From contig MKTJ01000046.1 in the NCBI GenBank assembly GCA_001898225.1, positions 1 through 64,000 of the forward strand: a stretch of 64,000 bases of DNA, written 5' to 3'. The notes beneath the pieces are model-generated. The model did no database searches, was not told the origin of the DNA, and saw only the letters and a list, made by a program, of their open reading frames with translations. The position numbers and the translations under genes were made by a program. Positions 7,067 through 14,768 of this stretch are shown here, piece by piece; within the stretch, counting starts at the first letter, position 1; each line of letters begins with the position of its first letter. The DNA comes from Chloroflexi bacterium 54-19. GTDB taxonomy: Bacteria; Chloroflexota; Chloroflexia; Chloroheliales; Chloroheliaceae.

Positions 7067-9727
7067 CTAACTCAAATCACCTTCGAGGCTCCACAACCGG
7101 GCCACTTTGGCCGAAAGCAACTGGTGTGGCACTTCTTTAAGGCCGGGGTCTTCCTCGAAAAGCCGGATGGCCTCGGCGCGAGCCGTTTCCAAAATATTCA
7201 CATCGTTGACCCCGGCCACCTTGAGGTCGGGCACACCGCTCTGCCGGGTGCCGAAGAATTCGCCCGGGCCGCGCATTTGCAGGTCAATCTCGGCCAGTTC
7301 GAACCCGTCGTTGGTCCCTTCAATCGCCTTAAGCCGTTCCTGCCCGACCTGGCTCAGTTCATCTCCGGCCAGGAGCAAACAGTAGCTTTTGCCCTGGCCC
7401 CGCCCGACCCGGCCCCGGAACTGGTGTAACTGGGAGAGGCCAAAGCGGTCCGCCCCCTCGATCATAATGACCGTGGCGTTCGGTATATCAATGCCGACCT
7501 CGATAACCGAAGTCGCCACCAGCACGTGGTATTCGCGGTCGCGGAACTGGTGCATCACCATGTCTTTTTCGGTGGGTTTCATGCGCCCGTGCAGCAGGGC
7601 CAGTTTCAAGTCTGGAAAGACCTCGCGTTGGAGGCGGTCGTGTTCCTCGATGGCCGCTTTGGCCTCAATCTTTTCCGATTCTTCGACCAACGGGCAGATG
7701 ACGAAGGCTTGCCGCCCGGCTTCGACCTGTTTGCGGATAAACTTGTAGGCCCCGTTGCGTTCGTTGGGCATGACCCACTTGGTCTGAATTGGCTCGCGTC
7801 CCGGCGGCATCTCGTTCATGAGCGACAAATCGAGGTCGCCGTAAACGGTGAGGTTCAGGGTGCGCGGGATTGGGGTGGCCGTCATGACCAGGAGGTGCGG
7901 GTTCGCGCCCTCGGAGTTGGCGGTCGAATTGGCCCCTTTGCCGCGCAGGGCTTTGCGCTGGCGGACCCCGAAGCGGTGTTGCTCGTCGATGATAACCAGG
8001 CCGAGCCGGTTAAATTCGACCACATCCTCGATAACCGCGCTGGTCCCGATGACTATATCAACCTCGCCCTCCCGGATGCGCCGGTAGACCGCCTCTTTTT
8101 TGCGGACATTCCCGGTCAGGAGTTCAAGCCGGATTTTAAGCCCTGTTTTTTGAAAGTAGGGGGAATTTTCGAGTTTTTCAAAAAGGCGGCTGAGCCCCTG
8201 GTAGTGCTGTTCGGCCAGAATCTGGGTCGGAGCCATAAGCGCGCCCTGGAAGCCGTTCGCCACGGCCATGAGCAGGGCTGTCGCGCCTACAACAGTCTTG
8301 CCGCTGCCAACGTCACCCTGTAAAAGCCGGTTCATGGGCCGGTCCTTTTGAATATCGCCTAAAATGTCACCGATGGCTTTTTGCTGGGCCCCGGTCAGTT
8401 CCATTTTGCGGATTTCTTCTTTGGGCTCTTTTGTGACCGGGTCGAAGGTCGTTACCTTGAATTGCAGGGCGTCTTTCCAGGCGTCGAGCAGGGTCTGGTT
8501 TATTTTGAAGGGGATGCCGGGCCGTTCCTCCTGCCATTCGTGCCGTTTTAGCAGGACTCCAAGCTGGACCAGGAAGAATTCGTCGAAGGCCAGGCGCTGG
8601 CGGGCTTTTTCCTTGACCGCGACCGAAGCCGGGAAATGGTAATCCTTGACGGCCTGGCCCAGCGGTACGAGATGATGTTTTTCACGGATTGAGGCCGGGA
8701 GATGTTCGGGCAGGTAGGCGGCGTAGCGGTCGACAATCGTTTTCAGGAGTTTACGCAGGGTCGCCAGTTTGAGGGGACCGGTGGTGCTGTAGACCGGGAC
8801 CAGTCGCCCGGTGCTGGTCAATTCGCGGTCGGCGGCTTCGTAAGAAGGGGCTTTGAAACAGATGCGCCCGTTCCACTCGTCCACCCGGCCGGAAAGGACC
8901 ACCTGGCTGCCGGTCTTGAGGCCGTAAGTCATGCGGCGGTTGAAAAAGATACAACTGAGCCGCCCCGTCTCGTCGGCCACGATTACTTCAATCATTTCTT
9001 TGCCGCCAAAGGTCCGCTTGGTGACGGTCTCGACGACCTGGGCGATAACGCTTTCGGTCTGCCCGTACATCAGGGCATTTATTTTCTTGAACGAGCTAAA
9101 ATCCTCGTGGCGGAACGGGAAATAATAGAGGGCTTCATGTATCGTGTTGATACCGGCAAAGCTCATCAGCTTGGCGTAGGTCTCGCCGATACCCTTGACG
9201 GTGGTCAATTTGGCGTCGAGGTCAATCACCGCTGCCGAGTTAGCGGGGGCGGAGCGGCGGGCCGGGGCGGGCGTTTCGGCTTCGGGCGCGACGATTCGGA
9301 CGGTCTGACGGACCACGGCGTTAGGGCGCTGTTCGGGCCAGATTGCCGGTTTTGTAGCTGCTGACGAAGCTACCGGGGCCGGGTTTGAGATTGCAGGCCG
9401 TGTTGGGACCGGGTTGGCGATGGGTGTGGTAGCGGTTGTAGCCGTGGTCCCGTTGCGTTTACCAAGAGCGGTCTGGCGCGCCGTCAGGTCGAGCACTTCC
9501 TGGATAGCTTTGGCCCTTTCGAGGACGCTCATCTGGGCGTAATCGGTCAGGTTATCGGCAACCTTTTCGACCAGGGCGGCTTCACCCGGCGAGGGGTTTT
9601 TGGTGATGGCCTCGCGGGTCCAGTTATGAATAAAGGCCGCCAGGCCCCTGTAAACCTTGCGGTCCTGGTATTGGTCGGCCATTTCCAACCGGATAATTTT
9701 TTCCAGTTTTTCGATGTCTAATGCCAT
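7067..9727 (-). CDS. recG: ATP-dependent DNA helicase RecG
   Basis: Branch-migrating helicase for stalled forks and Holliday junctions. The core (about 170-886) has the wedge/OB domain (KGIGETYAKLM near 178), Walker A GDVGSGKT (471-478), the DEQH box (IIDEQHRFG), motif III TATPIPRTL and the RecG-specific QFRGRVGRG-QGKSYC region. At 886 residues it is about 190 longer than the usual RecG: residues 1-90 form a helical domain and 91-168 an Ala/Pro/Thr-rich linker, a layout also known from other non-proteobacterial RecG proteins. The degV-type gene precedes it by only 18 bp, so the two are cotranscribed. Confidence 0.97.
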   Translation of the reverse strand: MALDIEKLEKIIRLEMADQYQDRKVYRGLAAFIHNWTREAITKNPSPGEAALVEKVADNLTDYAQMSVLERAKAIQEVLDLTARQTALGKRNGTTATTATTPIANPVPTRPAISNPAPVASSAATKPAIWPEQRPNAVVRQTVRIVAPEAETPAPARRSAPANSAAVIDLDAKLTTVKGIGETYAKLMSFAGINTIHEALYYFPFRHEDFSSFKKINALMYGQTESVIAQVVETVTKRTFGGKEMIEVIVADETGRLSCIFFNRRMTYGLKTGSQVVLSGRVDEWNGRICFKAPSYEAADRELTSTGRLVPVYSTTGPLKLATLRKLLKTIVDRYAAYLPEHLPASIREKHHLVPLGQAVKDYHFPASVAVKEKARQRLAFDEFFLVQLGVLLKRHEWQEERPGIPFKINQTLLDAWKDALQFKVTTFDPVTKEPKEEIRKMELTGAQQKAIGDILGDIQKDRPMNRLLQGDVGSGKTVVGATALLMAVANGFQGALMAPTQILAEQHYQGLSRLFEKLENSPYFQKTGLKIRLELLTGNVRKKEAVYRRIREGEVDIVIGTSAVIEDVVEFNRLGLVIIDEQHRFGVRQRKALRGKGANSTANSEGANPHLLVMTATPIPRTLNLTVYGDLDLSLMNEMPPGREPIQTKWVMPNERNGAYKFIRKQVEAGRQAFVICPLVEESEKIEAKAAIEEHDRLQREVFPDLKLALLHGRMKPTEKDMVMHQFRDREYHVLVATSVIEVGIDIPNATVIMIEGADRFGLSQLHQFRGRVGRGQGKSYCLLLAGDELSQVGQERLKAIEGTNDGFELAEIDLQMRGPGEFFGTRQSGVPDLKVAGVNDVNILETARAEAIRLFEEDPGLKEVPHQLLSAKVARLWSLEGDLS

Positions 9728-9745
9728 TTGCCTGACGTAGTAGGG

Positions 9746-10600
9746 TTAACGAGCTTTTTGTATACCGACGCCCACTGCGCCTGGCCCGGCGTGGGTACCG
9801 ATAACCGGCCCAATCTCGGAAATATACATTTTTTCTTTCGGGAAATAGGGCGCAATCAGGTCGGCCAGGGTGTTCGCGCCGACCGGGTCGGCCCCATGTA
9901 AAATCGCCAGGCGGTCAAGCGGTCCCATTGTTTTGGTCAGTTCGGCCACCCGTTGCAGGGCTTTGTTGCGGGTGCGGACCTGTTCGAGCGGTTGGACCTC
10001 GCCATCTTTCAGTTGCAGGATAGGTTTAACGCTCAGGAGCGAGCCGAGGAAGTTGCGCAGACCTCCAATCCGGCCACCTTTGTGCAGATATTCGAGGGTA
10101 TCCACCACCGCGATGATTTTGACAAGGTCGCGCATTTTTATCATTTCCGCTTCGATTTCATCAATGGTCTTTCCGGCGCGAGCCATCTCGACAGCGGTCC
10201 AGACGAAAAAGGCAATCCCGGCGCTGACCTGCTGGGTATCAAAGACCCGGACCTGACCCTCGGGAAAATTGCGGGCCGCGACGACGGCGTTCGCGTAGGT
10301 GCCGCTCAACTTGGCCGATAAATGGATTGAGATAACCGACATCCCGGCGTTTACCGCTTTCTCATAGGCTTTCAAAAAGAGACCCGGTGACGGTTGGGAA
10401 GTGGTAGGCAGTTTGCTCAGGCCGGGCAGGCGTTTGTAAAACTCGGTACTGGTAATATCCATACCGTCCCGGTACTGCTGGTCCCCCATCAAAACGGTGA
10501 GGGGAACCATATCCAGGTCTAAATCCTTAATGGTTTCAAGAGGTAAATCCGCCGTGCTATCAATTACAACTTTAACTTTCTGGCTTTCGGCTATAGACAT
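9746..10600 (-). CDS. DegV family fatty-acid-binding protein
   Basis: A 284-residue DegV/FakB-type protein. It opens with VKVVIDSTADLP, carries the LPTTSQPSPGLF motif that lines the acyl pocket, and has the LEYLHKGGRIGG segment typical of the family. Family members bind a fatty acid and present it to a FakA-type kinase for phospholipid synthesis; no fakA is in the window. It is the first gene of a degV-recG unit, an arrangement seen in several Gram-positive-like lineages. A GGAGG lies 12 bases before the ATG. Confidence 0.92.
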   Translation of the reverse strand: MSIAESQKVKVVIDSTADLPLETIKDLDLDMVPLTVLMGDQQYRDGMDITSTEFYKRLPGLSKLPTTSQPSPGLFLKAYEKAVNAGMSVISIHLSAKLSGTYANAVVAARNFPEGQVRVFDTQQVSAGIAFFVWTAVEMARAGKTIDEIEAEMIKMRDLVKIIAVVDTLEYLHKGGRIGGLRNFLGSLLSVKPILQLKDGEVQPLEQVRTRNKALQRVAELTKTMGPLDRLAILHGADPVGANTLADLIAPYFPKEKMYISEIGPVIGTHAGPGAVGVGIQKAR

Positions 10601-10740
10601 TCTTTGTCTGTTCCTCCGTATTTAAAGAATCATTTTACTCACCGCTCAAACCTGGGTTTAGCTCATTATAGCAGACGCAGGCTATTACGGTAGCCCGCGC
10701 AGCAAAATAGGTCTTCTTTTAATTTGGAAAAGGGCGTGCT

Positions 10741-10758
10741 ATAATTGTTTTCAATTAT
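10741..10758. promoter_or_regulatory. Inverted repeat, probable LysR-type operator
   Basis: ATAATTG-TTTT-CAATTAT is a perfect 7-bp inverted repeat with a 4-bp spacer and contains the T-N11-A core expected for LysR-type regulators. It lies 55 bp before the LysR gene, overlaps a TATAAT (10756-10761), and sits between the divergent degV and lysR-type genes, so autoregulation or control of degV-recG is plausible. Confidence 0.5.
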
Positions 10759-10812
10759 AATGATTGGGAAAATAATAAAAAGGAATTTCCACCAGAGAAA
10801 GCCTCACAATTA

Positions 10813-11796
10813 ATGGTTAGTCTAGATCTCCAAAAACTGCAAATCTTTTGTGAAGTGGCTCGCCAGCGTAGTTTTACTCGGGCAGCCGAAGCGCTCTATT
10901 TAACCCAACCGACCGTCAGCCAGCAAATCCAGGCCCTCGAACGGCAAATGAAAGTGCGCCTGTTCGAACGCCTGGCAAAAGAAGTTTACCTGACCGAATC
11001 GGGCCAGGTGCTTTACAACAAGGCCGCCGCCCTGCTCAATATGGCCCAGGAAGCCGAACTGGCCGTCCGCGAAGCTGCCGGAATTTCCGCCGGGAAACTG
11101 GCGCTTGGTGTTGGTGTTACCCTTGCAACCTACGTACTGCCCGAACTGCTCCGCCGTTTCAATATGTCCTATAAGGCCGGTCCCAATACCACCAACCAGA
11201 ATGGCGGCTTTTCGCCGGTCAAATTCGATATTACCCTCGGCAACAGCGAAACCCTCGCCCACAAATTGTTAAAAAATGAGGTTGACCTGGGGCTGTTAGG
11301 CTCGCCGATTGAAGCACACCCGCTCCTGGAACTGCACCCGTTCCTCGAAGATAAACTAATCCTGGTCGTGAATTCCGAAGACCCCTGGGTCACCGAGAAA
11401 CGGACCTCGGTCGGCCTGGGCGACATCGGTAACCGTCCGCTTCTTATCCGGGAGCGCGGTTCGGCCTTGCAGGCCTTTGTAGAGAGGATGCTCGACGCCG
11501 GGCACGTCCACCCCGAACAGTATCTTATTATGGCGAACCTGGAAGCTATCAAACGGAGCGTGGAAATCGGCCTGGGGGCGGCCATCGTCCCGGCCCTGTC
11601 GGTCAAACGTGAGCTCGAAGCAGGCAGGCTCTATGCCCTGAATATTGAAGGAGTCGAGGTGGGCCGGACCTTTATTTACGCTCACCACAAAGACAAGGAA
11701 ATGACCCGGCCCGCCAAGGCTTTCCTGGAACTCGTCAAGAATTACGCAATCAATAACGCCACTGAAAACAGCCTGAACGACGTTTTGCCTGTTTGA
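10813..11796 (+). CDS. LysR family transcriptional regulator
   Basis: A 327-residue LTTR: N-terminal winged helix (about 3-62) with FTRAAEALYLTQPTVSQQIQ, linker helix, and a two-lobe substrate-binding domain starting near KLALGVGVTLATYVLP. The N-terminal domain resembles the CbbR/CysB-type group, but the ligand cannot be inferred. It is transcribed away from degV-recG across a 212-bp spacer that holds a T-N11-A inverted repeat. It appears monocistronic, with a hairpin terminator behind it. Confidence 0.93.
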   Translation: MVSLDLQKLQIFCEVARQRSFTRAAEALYLTQPTVSQQIQALERQMKVRLFERLAKEVYLTESGQVLYNKAAALLNMAQEAELAVREAAGISAGKLALGVGVTLATYVLPELLRRFNMSYKAGPNTTNQNGGFSPVKFDITLGNSETLAHKLLKNEVDLGLLGSPIEAHPLLELHPFLEDKLILVVNSEDPWVTEKRTSVGLGDIGNRPLLIRERGSALQAFVERMLDAGHVHPEQYLIMANLEAIKRSVEIGLGAAIVPALSVKRELEAGRLYALNIEGVEVGRTFIYAHHKDKEMTRPAKAFLELVKNYAINNATENSLNDVLPV

Positions 11797-11852
11797 GTCT
11801 TCAGGAGGAACCAGGTCCGTTTTAGGCCCTTATAAATTTAAGATTAAGATTT

Positions 11853-11893
11853 CGGGTTGTTCGGCTTCCTAACGGACAACCCGGTTTTATTTT
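11853..11893 (+). terminator. Rho-independent terminator after LysR gene
   Basis: CGGGTTGT (11853-11860) pairs with ACAACCCG (11876-11883), followed by GTTTTATTTT. Confidence 0.8.
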
Positions 11894-11934
11894 GAAATAT
11901 TTCTAAAACATCTCTAAATGGGGAGTATTAAGAA

Positions 11935-12729
11935 ATGACCGCGACTTTACCGGAAGTTGTAAGACCTTTACTGGACGAATACCTGGCCCTGCTGGAAGAA
12001 AAACTGCCCGGCCTGGTTGGTGGGTTTTACCTGCAAGGTTCCCTGGCTTTGGACGCTTTTAACGCGCGGCTGAGCGATATTGATTTTGTCGCTTTTCTCA
12101 ACCGGGGCTGGACCACTCGCGACCTGACAGAACTCCAAAATATTCACGATACTTTGCACCAGAAATACCGGCGCTGGCCTGTCGAAGGGCTTTTCCTGGA
12201 ATGGCCCGGCCAGGCAGACCCGGCAAAGGTGGTGCTGCCCTATCTCAACCAGCACATGGGCAAAATAACGCTTGAAAGCACTTTCGAATTAAACGATGTA
12301 ACATGGTGGCTGCTAAAGGAAAAGGGGATTGCCCTGAAAGGGCCGGAAGCGCATAGCCTCGGCTATTCAGTGGATTGGCAAGCCCTCCTGGCCGGGATGT
12401 ATCGAAACCAGAACACCTATTGGGCCAGCTACACCCGCAAACCGGGCCGCATGGCCCAACTCCTGACCGGTTGGGGTATCGAATGGGCGGTCCTGGGAAG
12501 TTTACGCCAGCTATATACTTTCCGGGAAAACGACATCACCTCGAAAAGTGGGGCCGGGCGCTATGCCCTCAAAAATCTACCCGCAAAATGGCACCCGTTG
12601 GTCCAGGAAGCCCTTAATCTACGTGAACAGCCGGACGCTCCCAGCCTCTATACTTCAAAAGTATTCCGGGCTTTCCAGGCGGTCCGGTTTCTTCGCTATG
12701 TCCGCAAGGAGTGTAACCGCTTTTCTTAA
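11935..12729 (+). CDS. Aminoglycoside-adenylyltransferase-like nucleotidyltransferase
   Basis: A 264-residue protein with the Pol-beta nucleotidyltransferase signature: Gly35-Ser36 in YLQGSLALD and the metal-binding pair Asp48/Asp50 in LSDIDFVAF. The rest is helical, with a tryptophan-rich middle and a C-terminal helical bundle as in ANT(3'')/DUF4111 proteins. Such proteins adenylylate aminoglycosides, but many environmental homologues have no proven role, so resistance should not be assumed. GGGGAG precedes the ATG. The gene converges on the UDG gene with 8 bp between stop codons. Confidence 0.75.
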   Translation: MTATLPEVVRPLLDEYLALLEEKLPGLVGGFYLQGSLALDAFNARLSDIDFVAFLNRGWTTRDLTELQNIHDTLHQKYRRWPVEGLFLEWPGQADPAKVVLPYLNQHMGKITLESTFELNDVTWWLLKEKGIALKGPEAHSLGYSVDWQALLAGMYRNQNTYWASYTRKPGRMAQLLTGWGIEWAVLGSLRQLYTFRENDITSKSGAGRYALKNLPAKWHPLVQEALNLREQPDAPSLYTSKVFRAFQAVRFLRYVRKECNRFS

Positions 12730-12737
12730 AGGCAGGG

Positions 12738-13490
12738 CTATAACAACCCGGCCAGATGCCCTTTGAGTTGGCGGAGCGCCTGTTCGAGTAAAGCCTTATT
12801 TTGAGGATAATTGAGCCAGGTGCTGGCTCCACTGGGATGGGGCAGTTGGAAGACCGTGACCGGGGCCGCCGGGTCGAAATTCACTTGGGCCAGGCTTATT
12901 TTCGCAGAATGGGGTTCGCCCGCTTTTTTCAGGCGCATTTCGAGCCGGGTCTTTAACTCACCCAGGGTCATTTGCCGGGGTTGGCCGATAATTTCTTCCA
13001 GTTTGACCTTTTCGCCGTAAACTTCTTTGATAGCGCTGCTCCCCACCAGGATAACCAGTTTTGGACGGATGAGGGCCAGTTCCTGCAAGAGATACGGGCG
13101 GCACAAAGTTCGCTCGATGGGAGAAGGGTTGCGGTCGCCTCCGCCGCCAGCGGCCCGGCCCGGATAGCATTTATTGATAGCCGAAAGATAAAAGTAGTCG
13201 CGGACCTGTTCCTCGGTCAGGCCGACCCCGGCGAACCATTGCATCAATTTGCGCCCGGCCTGTCCCGCGAAGGCGATTTGACGTTCCCCCTCGGTAAAGC
13301 CGGGGGCCTGACCGATGAGCCAGAACCGTTTGCTGGCCGCGCCCCGGTCTATCGGGCGGGGGTAAGATTGGTAGCCGAGGTCGGGACAGAGGGTGCAGCT
13401 ATCAATCGCCCGGTTCAGGGTTTCCAGTTCGGCCAGTTCCGTTTTATTCCATTCGTGCTGGGGCAGGTTTAAAAATTTGGGGGAGTGCAT
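12738..13490 (-). CDS. Uracil-DNA glycosylase, iron-sulfur type (family 4/5)
   Basis: Removes uracil from DNA. The 250-residue protein has the four cysteines of the [4Fe-4S] cluster (Cys32 and Cys35 in CTLC, Cys108 in NKCYPG, Cys130 in LCRPYL), motif 1 LIGQAPGFTEG (about 58-68) and motif 2 LPHPSGAS near 220. The usual GEAPG of family 4 is GQAPG here. Gly-rich GRAAGGGGDR (111-120) lies between the third and fourth cysteine. It is transcribed divergently from the thioesterase gene. Confidence 0.88.
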   Translation of the reverse strand: MHSPKFLNLPQHEWNKTELAELETLNRAIDSCTLCPDLGYQSYPRPIDRGAASKRFWLIGQAPGFTEGERQIAFAGQAGRKLMQWFAGVGLTEEQVRDYFYLSAINKCYPGRAAGGGGDRNPSPIERTLCRPYLLQELALIRPKLVILVGSSAIKEVYGEKVKLEEIIGQPRQMTLGELKTRLEMRLKKAGEPHSAKISLAQVNFDPAAPVTVFQLPHPSGASTWLNYPQNKALLEQALRQLKGHLAGLL

Positions 13491-13530
13491 CCGGTTTCCA
13501 GTGTTTAAAACTAAGGGTTTTTATATCGAG

Positions 13531-13559
13531 TTGGAAAGGCGCGCTCCAACCGCTATAAT
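13531..13559 (+). promoter_or_regulatory. Sigma-70-like promoter for thioesterase gene
   Basis: TTGGAA (13531-13536), 17-bp spacer, TATAAT (13554-13559), 67 bp before the thioesterase ATG. Confidence 0.6.
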
Positions 13560-13625
13560 ACCCCTATATTATAACATGAGAATTAGAATTTTAGTTTTGG
13601 TTTAGAACAACCGGGGAGAAGAAAA

Positions 13626-14165
13626 ATGCAGTCACCATTCTGGAATGTAAACCGGCCCGCCGCCGTACCCGCCGATATAAACGTGCCGAAAACCGCCGCC
13701 GAAACTGCCTCTACCACCAGCCGCCTGATGGAGGTCCTCGACAGCAATAATCACGGTAATGTCCACGGTGGGGTGATTATGCGGATGGTGGACGAATCGG
13801 CGGCGATTGTCGCCATCAAACACTCGCGGCGTCCGGTCGTGACCAAGCGTATCGACCAGTTTACCTTTATCGCCCCGGCCTATATCGGGGACGTGGTCCA
13901 TATCCACTGCCAGATGAATTACGTGGGCCGGACAAGCATGGAGGTCGGGGTCGAGGTGATGGCCGAAAGCCTGGGGACGGGCGAATTACGCCGCATCTGT
14001 TCGAGCCAGGTCGTCTATGTGGCCCTCGACGAAAACCGCCAGCCGACCCCGGTCCCGCCGCTCCAGGCGACCACCCCTGAAGAACACAACCGGATTCAAA
14101 GGGCCAAGGCCAAGCGCGACCGTATCCTGCAACTTGAGAAAGAACTGGACGCCGAGTTCAAATAA
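13626..14165 (+). CDS. Acyl-CoA thioesterase, hotdog fold (YciA/BACH type)
   Basis: A 179-residue single-hotdog acyl-CoA hydrolase. The catalytic signature is GNVHGGVIMRMVDE (His47, Gly48-Gly49, Asp56), followed by VVTKRIDQFTFIAPAYIGD, the family core strand. It is predicted to release free fatty acid and CoA in the cytosol. GGGGAGA sits at a normal distance before the ATG, and a good promoter lies upstream. The next gene follows after 12 bp, so the two are likely cotranscribed up to the terminator at 14699. Confidence 0.88.
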   Translation: MQSPFWNVNRPAAVPADINVPKTAAETASTTSRLMEVLDSNNHGNVHGGVIMRMVDESAAIVAIKHSRRPVVTKRIDQFTFIAPAYIGDVVHIHCQMNYVGRTSMEVGVEVMAESLGTGELRRICSSQVVYVALDENRQPTPVPPLQATTPEEHNRIQRAKAKRDRILQLEKELDAEFK

Positions 14166-14177
14166 ACTGGGGGAAAG

Positions 14178-14657
14178 ATGCCAACGGTAATCCTGGAATC
14201 AAAGAAATTTGGCCCGGCCTCTGAGTCGGATGTCAGGGAATTTGAGAGCCTGATAAAATCCCGGTTGCCGGAAGATTATCGCGCTTTTCTGCTGGCCCAC
14301 AACGGCGGGGAGCCTGACCCCGAAGTCTTCTTTATTAACGAGAGCCAGGGCGACGATATTCTTGCTAAATTTTACGGGTTATACAAAGAGCCCAAATATT
14401 CCAGTCTTGCCTGGTGTTTTGAAACCTACCGGGGAAGAATGCCCTCTAATATTATCCCAATCGGCACCGACCCTGGTGGGAACCAGGTTTGCCTTTCGAT
14501 AGGTGGGTCGGATTACGGGGCAATCTACTTCTGGGACCACGAAGGAATTGGCGAGACGCCGCCCTACGAGAATCTCTACCTTTTAGCCCCGAACTTTTCC
14601 GCCTTCCTCGATGGTCTGACCCCCAACATTGACGACGAAGACGACGGGGAAGAATAG
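14178..14657 (+). CDS. SMI1/KNR4 (SUKH) family protein
   Basis: A 159-residue SUKH-superfamily protein: the N-terminal REFESLIKSRLPEDYRAFL helix, HNGGEPDP turn, and IIPIGTDPGGNQVCLSI plus AIYFWDHEG strands match the SMI1/KNR4 fold. Bacterial members are often immunity proteins against contact-dependent or secreted nuclease toxins, but they also occur as orphans. No toxin gene is adjacent. The acidic tail is DDEDDGEE. GGGGAAAG precedes the ATG. Confidence 0.8.
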   Translation: MPTVILESKKFGPASESDVREFESLIKSRLPEDYRAFLLAHNGGEPDPEVFFINESQGDDILAKFYGLYKEPKYSSLAWCFETYRGRMPSNIIPIGTDPGGNQVCLSIGGSDYGAIYFWDHEGIGETPPYENLYLLAPNFSAFLDGLTPNIDDEDDGEE

Positions 14658-14698
14658 CGCACCAGGCATACAGAAGAAAGATGAACCGGACAAATAGA

Positions 14699-14735
14699 AG
14701 AACCCGTTAGCCTTGTGGTTAGCGGGTTCTTTTTG
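14699..14735 (+). terminator. Rho-independent terminator
   Basis: AGAACCCG (14699-14706) pairs with CGGGTTCT (14723-14730), followed by TTTTT; the stem extends inward with G-U pairs. It ends the thioesterase-SUKH unit. Confidence 0.88.
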
Positions 14736-14768
14736 TGGTTGATGTGGCTGTTAAATTATCAAAAAGGG

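Noticed and set aside
7526..8323. 265-codon ORF antisense to recG
   Set aside because: Shadow of a GC-rich gene with helicase motifs on the other strand.
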